A DNA stretch of 64,000 nt from Solirubrobacterales bacterium (GTDB taxonomy: Bacteria > Actinomycetota > Thermoleophilia > Solirubrobacterales > Solirubrobacteraceae), in the NCBI GenBank assembly GCA_027306855.1, contig DAHUYZ010000005.1:1-64000 (forward strand). The letters are read 5' to 3'. The notes beneath the pieces were generated by a model. It did not search any database and was not told the DNA's origin. It was given only the letters and a program-made list of their open reading frames with translations. Below, piece after piece: positions 19,491 to 28,519 of the stretch. A program made the position numbers and the translations under genes. Positions within the stretch are counted from its first letter, which is position 1. Each line of letters starts with the position of its first letter.

Positions 19491-19817
19491 GTGAGCTTAC
19501 AAAATGAGTTGCGGACTCTAGAGCGTGTAGAAGGCGCAGACGCAGTTGGTGCGCGTGCTGCTACAGGTGGTACGATTACTATCACAGGCAGCTATGATAA
19601 CTACGATCACTTGCTAGGTGAAGGTGGTTTCTCCATCCTTGAACGCGAGGTCGGCACAGTCGTAGCGCGCTTACCTGAGACCATTCGAGAAGCGCTACGC
19701 GACTCATATGGAGAGGGTCCAGACGGCCTGTCACCGCGTGAACTCAATCTAGTCGTATCCGGGGTGACTATGGCCGTGCTGGCTATGCGCCTTTATGCAG
19801 CGCCTACGACGCATTAG
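19491..19817 (+). CDS. Hypothetical protein (108 aa)
   Basis: GTG start with ggag RBS and consensus -10; no recognised domain. Confidence 0.6.
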   Translation: MSLQNELRTLERVEGADAVGARAATGGTITITGSYDNYDHLLGEGGFSILEREVGTVVARLPETIREALRDSYGEGPDGLSPRELNLVVSGVTMAVLAMRLYAAPTTH

Positions 19818-19928
19818 CTTCTATTATCGGGGCACATTCGTAGAAGCCAATAAGATGTTGGGCTCGGCCCAAGATCATCGGTTGCGCTCCTGTCTCGGCG
19901 AGTCGAGAACCTGCCGGGCTCTACGCGA

Positions 19929-22900
19929 TCATCGCCTGAGCGCAAGGCTTCGGGCAACGCTGACGCTCGGCAAGACCACACCCGTGAAGACGCCCTTCGT
20001 CGTAAGCCTCAGCGTCTTGGCGTGCCTCAGCAACCGCTTCCCAGCCGCTGTCAGTCGGAGTCGGACAGTTCCGCGCCCGGCACCGGAGAACGTGAGATTG
20101 CCGGACGCTACCAGGATCGGCTTGGCGTTGGAGCGCTTCTTGGCCTTTGCCCGTCCTCTGGCCTTCGCCGCCAGCTTTGCTCCGTGCGGCACGAGATACC
20201 ACTGGATGACGACGGTCCCAGCCTCGGGCGCCGTGAAGGGCATCACGAGGCCGCCGCTCTTGAGCAAAGCCGCAATCTTGGCTCCCTTGCCGTGAGGTGC
20301 GACCTGGCGCATCAGCGACGCCTTGATCTGTTCGGCGCTGATACTGGCGGTGATAGTGGTGCCTGAACCAGCTCCGGTGCTCGTCGAGCTGCCAGTGCCT
20401 TGACTGCCGCCAGTGTGACTGCCTTCTTCCGCTTTCTTTTTTGCGGCAGCTTCTTCTTCAGCCTTTTTCTTGGCGACTTCTTCTTCGGCTTTCTTCTTCG
20501 CTGCGGCTTCTTCCTGTTCCTTGGCTTCTTTAGCACCGGAGCCGGCAGTCTCAATCGTGGCCGTCACAGCGCGCGCCGTGTAGTTGATCTTCGCGGTAGG
20601 TTCCGTGCCTGCTTCCCCGAAGCAGTAAACAGGGACCGTCGTGCCGTCTGGAACGCCATTGAACGTGCCAGTCAGTGACCCGGTGGTCGTGACGATGGTG
20701 TCCACATGGCCGGGAATCAGTTCATCGCACGCCCGGACTTCGCCGAAGGATTCTCCGTCCTGGAGTTGGAGTTGTGCGCCGCCGAGATTGACATTCCCGC
20801 TTGCGGTCAGTTGCGAATAGTCCGTGCCGGGTGTCGTGCCGGAGTAGTGGACCGTGGGCTGGAAGCTGGTTGTGGAACTGAACGTGACACCACCGTGGAC
20901 GGTGAGCGTGGAGGCCGTACTGCTTTCGCCAAAAGCGTCTACTTCCCCCAAGCGGATCGTGCCGGCTGCCGTGAGCGGTCCAACGGCGATATCAATGCCC
21001 TTGGCCTCCACGATCGGTTCAGTGCCAAAGCTGACCGGATTACCATTACTGCTGTTCAGGGAGCCGGGGATGGAACGGAAGCCCAGGTACACGTAGCCTT
21101 TGCCGGTCACGTTGGCGGCACCTACCTCAACGTCATTGTTGAGGTGGAGAGTGCCGTTACTGAGGCTGATGCCGAGAGTGTCCGAAGAACCACCTGAGAC
21201 CTTCCCGGCCACAACCATTTCATCGTAGAGGCTACTTTCCCCTTTGATCGACCAGGTTTGCGGCGCGCTGAGCGTCAGCGGCAATTCCAACGTCGGGTTG
21301 AGGCGTTCACCGTGGTAGGCCGAGGAAGGCGATGCGCTGATACCCCCGGCCCCTAGCGTGATGCCGTTGCCGGCGATCACATACGGTACGTTGTCGGCGA
21401 GCGAGAGTTCGGTGACATTCAGCCCGCTTAGGTTGTTATTGCTCGTATAGCAGGTTGCAGTCCGTGGTTCAGCCGTGCAGGCGGTACTTGTCAGCGCGGG
21501 GAACGTAAGCGTCCCTACGGCCCCCGAGGGCACGCCGCCGCCTTCCCAGTTGGCTCCGTTCGACCACGTGTTGGTGCTGGCCGAGCCTTCGCCGCTCCAG
21601 GTAAAGTCGCCTGCCGCAGACGAGGGATACAGCAGTGCGTTCCCTCTGGTGTCTACGGCAGCACAGAATGACGCTGACGGACACGACACAGAGACAAGGC
21701 TTGTAGCGTCGATGCCAACTGGCGCACTCCATGAGCTGCCGTTGAAGGTAAGGGTGTGGCCGTTGTAGTCCACGGCGACGCAAAAAGACGATGAGGCACA
21801 GGACACCGAAGCCAGTCCCCCCGAGATAGGTCCACCGGCGCTGTCGATAAGCGCGGGCGTGCTCCACGAACTGCCATTGAACGTCACGGCATGCCCGGTG
21901 CTGTCCACGGCGAAACAGAAAGATGCCGAGGCACAGGACGCCGAAGCGAGCTGACCTTCGCTATCTATGGGGCTTGGCACGCTCCACGAACTGCCGTTGA
22001 AGATGACCGCATGACTGCCGTTGTAATCCACCGCGACGCAAAACGACGCCGAGGCGCACGACACCGAATCGAGCGCCTGATAGCTGTCAGCGAGGACGGG
22101 CGCACTCCACGAGCTACCGTTGAACGTCACTGCATTGCCGCTGCCGTCCACGGCAGCACAGAACGAAACTGACGGACACGACACGGACACGAGCGCACCA
22201 GAGCTGTCAATGCTGACGGGCGTACTCCAAGCGCTGCCATTGAATGTCAAAGCGTTCCCTAGCTCATCGACGGCTGCGCAGAATGACGCTGACGCGCAAG
22301 ACACCGAATTGAGTTCGCCACCGTTGTCGATGACGGCCGGCGCGCTCCAGGAGCTGCCGTTGAATGTCGCTGCTCGTCCAGTGGCACCGACGGCTGCGCA
22401 GAATGACGCTGACGCGCAAGACACCCGGTCATTCCCGCCGCCGAGAACCACTGGCACCGACCATGAGCTGCCGTTGAAGGTAAGCGCATTGCTGTCATCA
22501 TCGGCCACGACGCAGAAAGCCGTCGTTGCACACGAAACTGAGGAGAGGCCACGCGTGCCATCCATGCTGGCAGGCGCACTCCACGAGCTGCCGCTGAACG
22601 TCAGGGCGTGTCCGTTGCCGTCCACGACGATGCAGAACGACGTGGATACACATGACACGGAGTCAAGTTCAGTCGTGCCGTCAATATCCGCTGGCGCACT
22701 CCAGGATGAACCGTTGAACGTCAGGGCGTGTCCGCTTTCATCCACGGCGACACAGAAAGATGACGACGGGCACGACACTGACCGAAGCGGGTTAGTGTCG
22801 ATGCTGACGGGGGCCGACCACGAGCTGCCGTTGAATATCACGGCGTGCCCGCTTTCGTCTATCGCAACGCAGAACGACGTTGACGGACACGACACTGACT

Positions 22901-23429
22901 TGAGCGCTTCGTTGCTGTCTATGACGACAGGCCCACCCCACGAACTGCCATTGAAGGTCACCGCATGGCCGGTGTAGTCCACCGCAACGCAGAACGACGT
23001 TGACGGACACGAGACCGACCGGAGTCCCTGATGGCCGTCGATGCTCGTAGGCGCACTCCACGAGCCGTTGAATACGACCGCATTTCCGGTGTAGTCCACG
23101 GCGACGCAGAAGGATGACGAAGCACACGATACGGAGGCGAGCCCGACACCGCTGTCGATTGTGGCCGGTACCGACCACGAGCTGCCGTTGAATGTCACCG
23201 CGTCCCCGTTGCCGCTGTAGTCCACCCCGACGCAGAACGACGCCGAAGCGCACGACACCGACGCGGTATGGAAGCTCGAGTCAACCGGGGTCGGAGCAGA
23301 CCAGCCTCCGGCCGCCCTGGCCGGGGCTGTCCCCAAGACGCCGACCACGAGCAGGAGCGAGGCGATGAGAGGCGCAAGAGCCCCCATCGAGTCCCGGCGT
23401 CGATAGAGCAGGTGGACATACGGCTGCAT
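19929..23429 (-). CDS. Secreted protein with 14 Cys-pair beta-propeller-like repeats and Ala/Lys/Glu-rich segment
   Basis: Start MQPYVHLLYRRRDSMGALAPLIASLLLVVGVLGTAPARA (signal peptide-like, AAGGAGA RBS); 14 tandem units of GSSWSAPxxIDxxxxLxSVSCxSxSFCVAVDxxGxAxTFN; KEQEEAAAKKKAEEE segment. Confidence 0.85.
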   Translation of the reverse strand: MQPYVHLLYRRRDSMGALAPLIASLLLVVGVLGTAPARAAGGWSAPTPVDSSFHTASVSCASASFCVGVDYSGNGDAVTFNGSSWSVPATIDSGVGLASVSCASSSFCVAVDYTGNAVVFNGSWSAPTSIDGHQGLRSVSCPSTSFCVAVDYTGHAVTFNGSSWGGPVVIDSNEALKSVSCPSTSFCVAIDESGHAVIFNGSSWSAPVSIDTNPLRSVSCPSSSFCVAVDESGHALTFNGSSWSAPADIDGTTELDSVSCVSTSFCIVVDGNGHALTFSGSSWSAPASMDGTRGLSSVSCATTAFCVVADDDSNALTFNGSSWSVPVVLGGGNDRVSCASASFCAAVGATGRAATFNGSSWSAPAVIDNGGELNSVSCASASFCAAVDELGNALTFNGSAWSTPVSIDSSGALVSVSCPSVSFCAAVDGSGNAVTFNGSSWSAPVLADSYQALDSVSCASASFCVAVDYNGSHAVIFNGSSWSVPSPIDSEGQLASASCASASFCFAVDSTGHAVTFNGSSWSTPALIDSAGGPISGGLASVSCASSSFCVAVDYNGHTLTFNGSSWSAPVGIDATSLVSVSCPSASFCAAVDTRGNALLYPSSAAGDFTWSGEGSASTNTWSNGANWEGGGVPSGAVGTLTFPALTSTACTAEPRTATCYTSNNNLSGLNVTELSLADNVPYVIAGNGITLGAGGISASPSSAYHGERLNPTLELPLTLSAPQTWSIKGESSLYDEMVVAGKVSGGSSDTLGISLSNGTLHLNNDVEVGAANVTGKGYVYLGFRSIPGSLNSSNGNPVSFGTEPIVEAKGIDIAVGPLTAAGTIRLGEVDAFGESSTASTLTVHGGVTFSSTTSFQPTVHYSGTTPGTDYSQLTASGNVNLGGAQLQLQDGESFGEVRACDELIPGHVDTIVTTTGSLTGTFNGVPDGTTVPVYCFGEAGTEPTAKINYTARAVTATIETAGSGAKEAKEQEEAAAKKKAEEEVAKKKAEEEAAAKKKAEEGSHTGGSQGTGSSTSTGAGSGTTITASISAEQIKASLMRQVAPHGKGAKIAALLKSGGLVMPFTAPEAGTVVIQWYLVPHGAKLAAKARGRAKAKKRSNAKPILVASGNLTFSGAGRGTVRLRLTAAGKRLLRHAKTLRLTTKGVFTGVVLPSVSVARSLALRR

Positions 23430-23555
23430 GGACGGTAGGTCTCCTTGTCTTGTGTCGGTCTGCCGCATAGGGTCGAGGATTGTGCCATAGCACGGTATCC
23501 CGTGTTTTACGCAAGCTATCAAGGAGAGACGTCGGCGCGGCGGTAGACCTTGGAG

Positions 23556-23897
23556 ATGCCTGCCCAACGCCCCGCATCCCAAGTCCAGCGCGCCCATGCC
23601 TTCGGCGCGCACATCCGCTCGCTCCGCCGCCAGCGCAAGCTCAAGCAGAAGGATGTGGCCGAGCACATGCCCATGAGCGCCGGTCATCTATCCCGGCTGG
23701 AGACCGGCGACTATGGCCCGCCGAGCGATGAGGTCATCGAACGGCTGGCCGAGGTATTGGAAGCCGACCTGTCCGAGCTACTGCGCATTGCCGGACGCGA
23801 TATCGGCAGCCGCACCTTCGAGCAGCAAGTCTTGGCAGAGCTGCGCGCCATCCACTCCGGTATCGAGCGGCTCGAACGTGCAGTCGCCGTCAAATAG
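23556..23897 (+). CDS. XRE-family HTH regulator
   Basis: FGAHIRSLRRQRKLKQKDVAEHMPMSAGHLSRLETGDYGPPSDEVIERLAEVL. Confidence 0.85.
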   Translation: MPAQRPASQVQRAHAFGAHIRSLRRQRKLKQKDVAEHMPMSAGHLSRLETGDYGPPSDEVIERLAEVLEADLSELLRIAGRDIGSRTFEQQVLAELRAIHSGIERLERAVAVK

Positions 23898-23903
23898 AAC
23901 GCT

Positions 23904-24392
23904 TTAGGAAGCGGCTGCCAGGGCATACCGCCCTCTGGCCAGGCGGATGAACCGTGGCGAGCGCCCCCTGATGTTCGAGGCGAGCGCGTGTCTGATGGAT
24001 GGCCAGCGCACCGGCTCTCCCAGCAACGCCTCGACCGCCGCATGGACTTCTTTCGCTTGCATCGGCTCGCCCCGATCTGCCAGCACGCGAACCACCGCCT
24101 CAACGACCCAGCCGGCACGTCGGTGCTCAGCCACAATGTTTGGCACCGCGCACGCAGGAGCGGGAGTCAGGCTCGCCGCGTCCTTGCATCCCCATCGCTT
24201 CTGATCGAGCAAAGTCAGGAGCGGCCCGGCCGGGTTGGAGAGCCCCTTGGCAAGAGCCACTGTTCTGTGCATTGTGCGAACCGCGTGCGGAATGCGGTAG
24301 GTGGGGATGATCTTGTGTTGGTCGTGGACGCGACCTGCTCGATCCGCAACGAGCCGAGCAGACGGTTGCTGATCCCTCCACGGCTCTCGCAC
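23904..24392 (-). CDS. HARE-HTH-like winged-helix protein
   Basis: EAVVRVLADRGEPMQAKEVHAAVEALLGEPVRWPSIRHALASNIRGRSPRFIRLARGRYAL; N-terminal extent uncertain. Confidence 0.45.
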   Translation of the reverse strand: MREPWRDQQPSARLVADRAGRVHDQHKIIPTYRIPHAVRTMHRTVALAKGLSNPAGPLLTLLDQKRWGCKDAASLTPAPACAVPNIVAEHRRAGWVVEAVVRVLADRGEPMQAKEVHAAVEALLGEPVRWPSIRHALASNIRGRSPRFIRLARGRYALAAAS

Positions 24393-24487
24393 AGATCGAG
24401 CCCGAACTCAGCGATCTCCGCGGGCGCCGGCGCGAGATCGCCGCCGAGCTGACCGACCGTGTGCGCTCGGCAAGAAAGACGTAGCGG

Positions 24488-24717
24488 CGCTCAGGCCGCC
24501 ACGCGCGAGGCGGCCTCCTGCTCGTAGCGGTCGGCGAGGGCCAGCTTGGCGTCGCGGATGCTTTGATCTCCTCTGCCGCGGCCTCGCCGCGAAGCTCACG
24601 CGCTCTCGCCCACAACTCCTCGACGCTCTGGCGACTCTCCCGCACCTGCCGCTCCATCGCGTCGATCACCCAGTGATCCTCCTCAATGACGCGAGGCGAC
24701 CATGTCACGTTTGCCAT
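24488..24717 (-). pseudogene. Small helical protein, apparently frameshifted
   Basis: MANVTWSPRVIEEDHWVIDAMERQVRESRQSVEELWARARELRGEAAAEEIK then coding-like SIRDAKLALADRYEQEAASRVAA* in the -1 frame. Confidence 0.4.
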
Positions 24718-25074
24718 GAGCCCAGTGTAACCCGCTCGCGGTCGGCTCGCGTGTCGCGGCGTGTGCGAGCCGACACAGCTCGCTTGCGGGCGCGGTCGCC
24801 TCCCGCGCCTCCCCCCGCGATCATGCCCGCCTCCTCCTGCACGCGCTCCCCCGTGCCGTCACCAGCTGGGGCTACGATCACAACGTTCATCCGTTGCGAC
24901 GTTCGCTGGCTTTCCCACCGTCGCGGTGGGGCCAAGCGAAGCCGTCGCTCTCAGCGACGCTCCCACCAGGAGCGGACGGGCCGGGAGGGACCGTCGTCAC
25001 ATCAAAGTTCTACGAGCCTCGGGGCAACCTCCGCATGAGGATCGTCTCGTGCAGCTCGCGGCGTATATGCCTGG

Positions 25075-25650
25075 ATGCGTCGTCGGCTCGACGCTGTAGT
25101 TTGCTGCCTGATGACATGCCTCATAATCATGGGTGCGACACTTCAGGTAGCGGGCTATCTGATTTCTTGGCGGCACGCTGTCGGTGTTCTGCACCGTGAA
25201 ACAAAGCCGGGAGATTGGACCGTTCGTGTCCATCTCCAGACCTGGTGGGAGGATCGTGCTCGGCTATGGCTCGTCAAGCGCGTACCGCCACTCCGTCGCT
25301 GGCTGGTCAAACGGACTGGTCCCGTACATGTCAGCACCGATGTCAAGGTAGGCACCCGTGCGGAGTTGGCATCGGGAATCGGACGCCCGCTCGCGGCTTC
25401 GTTGAGACAGGAGGTCGAGGCGCTATGGGATGCGGTCGATTATCTACAAGACCAGCACAAGCGGGAGCATGTTCGCGGCCAGCGGCGCGAGGGTCAACTG
25501 GAAAAGCGGATTATCAGTATCGAGTCATATGGTGCCGAGCGAGAGGAATATCGTCGGACCGAGTTACGCCGCACGCTCTACAGGCAGCTGTCCGGCATCG
25601 CACTGTTTGTCATTGGCGTGGTGGTGGAGACTGTTGGCAGTGTTTCATAG
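25075..25650 (+). CDS. Hypothetical membrane-anchored coiled-coil protein
   Basis: N-terminal and C-terminal hydrophobic segments flanking charged helix QEVEALWDAVDYLQDQHKREHVRGQRREGQLEKRI. Confidence 0.5.
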   Translation: MRRRLDAVVCCLMTCLIIMGATLQVAGYLISWRHAVGVLHRETKPGDWTVRVHLQTWWEDRARLWLVKRVPPLRRWLVKRTGPVHVSTDVKVGTRAELASGIGRPLAASLRQEVEALWDAVDYLQDQHKREHVRGQRREGQLEKRIISIESYGAEREEYRRTELRRTLYRQLSGIALFVIGVVVETVGSVS

Positions 25651-25893
25651 CCGCGTTTCACCTACACACACGCGGATCGTGTTCGAACACGCCGTGTGCG
25701 GCCGACGCATGTTCACCGTCAACGACCGGATCGGTTGGGACGACGACTCGACATCGAGCCAGCGCTTCAGCAGCACCCCGGTGAGCAGGATCTGATCGAC
25801 CACGGCGGCGAGGTATGGCTGGTGGACAGCTCACCAGCGGGGGAGCGATGCTGTGCCTAGAACGTCGGACATCAGGCGGCGACCTTCTCCGGC

Positions 25894-26496
25894 TTAGCTC
25901 AAGCGCCGGGCGGCAGCAGGCAGGATCGAGTCCAGTGCGCCGGTGAGCTCCTCTCCGGTTGGCGCGCGCTCGGGGTCGAGGAGCCATTGCAGGGCAAGGC
26001 CGTCGACGACGGCGATGAGTAGAGAGGCGAGCGTCCGCGCGGTGTGCTCGTCGAGCGCATCTGCGCCGGGGATCGTGGTCTCGATCGTCGCCTGGGATGC
26101 GCGACGGGTCTCCTCGATGAGGTCGGCGAGCTGTGCGCGCAGGGTGGGTGAGCGCGCGGCGGCGGGCAGGGCCTCGATGAGCGCGAGCATCAGCCCCTGT
26201 TGCTCCTCAATACTCTCAGCTGCCCCGGAGGAGAAGGTGCGCAGATGCTCGATCGGCCCCGCGCCTTCGTGCGCGAGCACGCGCGAAAGGAAGTACTGCG
26301 TCCACTGGCGAAGCCCCTCGCTCAGAGCCTCCCTGAGGAGCGCGTCCTTGGAGCCGAAGTGGTAGCCAATCGAGCCGAGGTTGGCATTCGAGGCGGCGGC
26401 GATGTCACGCGCGGTTGTGTGCGCGTAGCCCTTCTCGCGCAAGCACTTCAGCGCTCCTTCGATCAAGCGCTGGCGATGGTTCTCTCGGCCTGCCAT
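25894..26496 (-). CDS. TetR-family transcriptional regulator
   Basis: RQRLIEGALKCLREKGYAHTTARDIAAASNANLGSIGYHFGSKDALLREAL. Confidence 0.9.
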   Translation of the reverse strand: MAGRENHRQRLIEGALKCLREKGYAHTTARDIAAASNANLGSIGYHFGSKDALLREALSEGLRQWTQYFLSRVLAHEGAGPIEHLRTFSSGAAESIEEQQGLMLALIEALPAAARSPTLRAQLADLIEETRRASQATIETTIPGADALDEHTARTLASLLIAVVDGLALQWLLDPERAPTGEELTGALDSILPAAARRLS

Positions 26497-26565
26497 GAAC
26501 TGAGTCTAGAAAGAAGCTTGAACATATGTCTTGCACAAACGTACAAGCTCTGTTAGCGTGCGCAC

Positions 26566-27333
26566 GTGCTCTTGTCTCTCGATGAGCGTGGTCGAGCGCC
26601 GCTGCTCGCTGCGCACGTGACCGACTTCCGCGGTGTGCATTCGCCGGCCATGTGGCGCCACGCTGCGAGGCAACAGATGACCGACCTTCCCGGCTTGGTG
26701 TTCGCTAAGGCGATGCCGTTTATCGGCTCACGATCGAGCGCCGGGTTCGGTGCCGGCGTTCCCGCCGATCGCAGCCAAGTGCTGCTCACAGCATGGCGGA
26801 CGAAGCCAGACTTCGATGCGTTCCTCGCTCACCCGATCGCCGAGCGCCTCGCTGCCCAGGCCCAGTCGTGGTGGGCGCTGTTCGAGGTCGCTTCGACGCG
26901 CGGATCGCACTACGGGGCCACGCCGCTGTCCCCGACCGATACCGGCTCAGGGGCGTTTGCCGTGCTCACCCTTGGCCGCACACGGTCACGGAACCTGGTG
27001 CGGTTCCTGCGCGAGGGGACCCGGCTGGGGGCTTTTATCCGCGAGGCGCCCGGATTGATTACCGCCTACTCCGCGGGCATTCCACTCACCGGCAACTGTA
27101 CGGTAAGCATCTGGCAGTCAGAAGAGGACATGATCCACTTCGCCTACGGCAACACAGACGGGCACGGCAACACCGTTCGACGCGACCCGCCGATCCTCGC
27201 CGAGCAGCTGGGCGCCCGCATGCGCCTGCGTCGCTTGGGCGGAAACTGGGACCCGAGAACACTCCACGCCGTCAGGCTCGCGCGACTCGCCGCGACGCTG
27301 AACGATGGGTGGAACGGTGTGACGGGCGTGTGA
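26566..27333 (+). CDS. Spheroidene monooxygenase (CrtA)-like protein
   Basis: Pattern of ...GLVFAKAMPFIG.G.GFGAGVPADRSQVLLTAWRTKPDFDAFLAHPIAERLAAQAQSWWALFEVASTRGSHYG... and NCTVSIWQSEEDMIHFAYG resembles CrtA-family proteins. Confidence 0.55.
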   Translation: MLLSLDERGRAPLLAAHVTDFRGVHSPAMWRHAARQQMTDLPGLVFAKAMPFIGSRSSAGFGAGVPADRSQVLLTAWRTKPDFDAFLAHPIAERLAAQAQSWWALFEVASTRGSHYGATPLSPTDTGSGAFAVLTLGRTRSRNLVRFLREGTRLGAFIREAPGLITAYSAGIPLTGNCTVSIWQSEEDMIHFAYGNTDGHGNTVRRDPPILAEQLGARMRLRRLGGNWDPRTLHAVRLARLAATLNDGWNGVTGV

Positions 27334-27337
27334 AGTT

Positions 27338-28393
27338 ATGCGCGTGCTGATTGTCGGCGGCGGCGTCGCGGGGTTGACGCTGGCGGCGAAGCTGGCCTGT
27401 CAGGGGCGCGAGCCGCTGGTCGTGGAGCAGTCGTCCTGCTATGGCGAGCACGGGTTCAGTGTTTCGCTCTACCCGTACGGCTCGGCGGTGCTGCACGGGA
27501 TCGGCGCTTATCGCGAACTCGCGACGCGCGGGGTGCAGATGAAGACCTACGAGATCGGCGATCGCCGCGGAAGGGTGATCCGCAGGATCGATTTCTCGCG
27601 CCTGCTGGGCGCCTACGGCCCAACCTACTTCACCACCCATGCGCAGCTGATCGACTGCCTGCGACGCGCTTGCGGCGAGCGCGTGCAGCTGCGGATGGGA
27701 AGCACCGTGAGCGCCCTGAAGCAAGCCGGCGAGGAGGTCGAGGCGACGCTCAGCGACGGTACGACCGAGCGCTTTGATCTGGTCGTCGGGTGTGATGGGG
27801 CGCACTCAGTCACGCGCGAGTTGCTGTTCGGCCCGCAGCGCGGTTTTGACACAGGCTGGGTGGGCTGGACCTGGTGGGCGCCGGAGAGGATCTTCCCACC
27901 CGAGACAGCACGCGAGCACTGGCTTGCAGGCGCACTGTTCGGCGCCTATCCGGCACCGGGCCAGACGATGTGCATCATCGCGGTACCGCGTAGCGTCGCC
28001 GACCCCGCCGGCGAGCTGGATGAGCGAGAGCTGCTGGCAAGGCTCGGCGGCGCACTTGGTCAGCTCGCCAGCACCCCGGCGCTCGCCGCCGCGCTCGCGC
28101 TGGCCTCCGAGGTGTGGCCGTGGCGGTTGCGCGATGTGCGCTCGCGACGGCTGAGCAGCGGTCGCGTCGTGCTCTGCGGCGACGCCGGCGCCGCGTTCCT
28201 ACCCACCGCCGGGGTAGGTGCGTCGGTGGCGCTGCGCTGCGCCGCTGCCCTCGGTGAGGAGCTCTCGCGCGCCGACGCGCGCCTGGCCCCCCTAGCGATC
28301 GAGCGGTATGTCAAGCGCATCGCGAATACGGTGTGGGCCAACCAGCGCGACTCGCGCCGCTTGGCCCGCGCGATGTCCTCCAGAACCCTCTAG
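27338..28393 (+). CDS. FAD-dependent monooxygenase
   Basis: MRVLIVGGGVAGLTLAAKLACQGREPLVVEQ; DLVVGCDGAHSVTRELL; VVLCGDAGAAFLPTAGVGASVAL. Confidence 0.88.
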   Translation: MRVLIVGGGVAGLTLAAKLACQGREPLVVEQSSCYGEHGFSVSLYPYGSAVLHGIGAYRELATRGVQMKTYEIGDRRGRVIRRIDFSRLLGAYGPTYFTTHAQLIDCLRRACGERVQLRMGSTVSALKQAGEEVEATLSDGTTERFDLVVGCDGAHSVTRELLFGPQRGFDTGWVGWTWWAPERIFPPETAREHWLAGALFGAYPAPGQTMCIIAVPRSVADPAGELDERELLARLGGALGQLASTPALAAALALASEVWPWRLRDVRSRRLSSGRVVLCGDAGAAFLPTAGVGASVALRCAAALGEELSRADARLAPLAIERYVKRIANTVWANQRDSRRLARAMSSRTL

Positions 28394-28519
28394 CGGCCCG
28401 GGGACGAGAGCTGCTGATCCGTCACACGCCGGTACGAATGATGATCGGCTCAATCCTCGCGGCGATGCGCCAACCACTTTGAACACATCTACACAACATC
28501 GGCCAGAACACCCTAGTTC

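Noticed and set aside
22120-22977. 285-aa plus-strand repetitive ORF
   Set aside because: Antisense of the tandem repeats of the 19929-23429 secreted protein
21600-23250. Possible CRISPR-like periodic repeats
   Set aside because: About 117-bp degenerate periodicity is protein-coding tandem repeats; no short identical repeats with unique spacers
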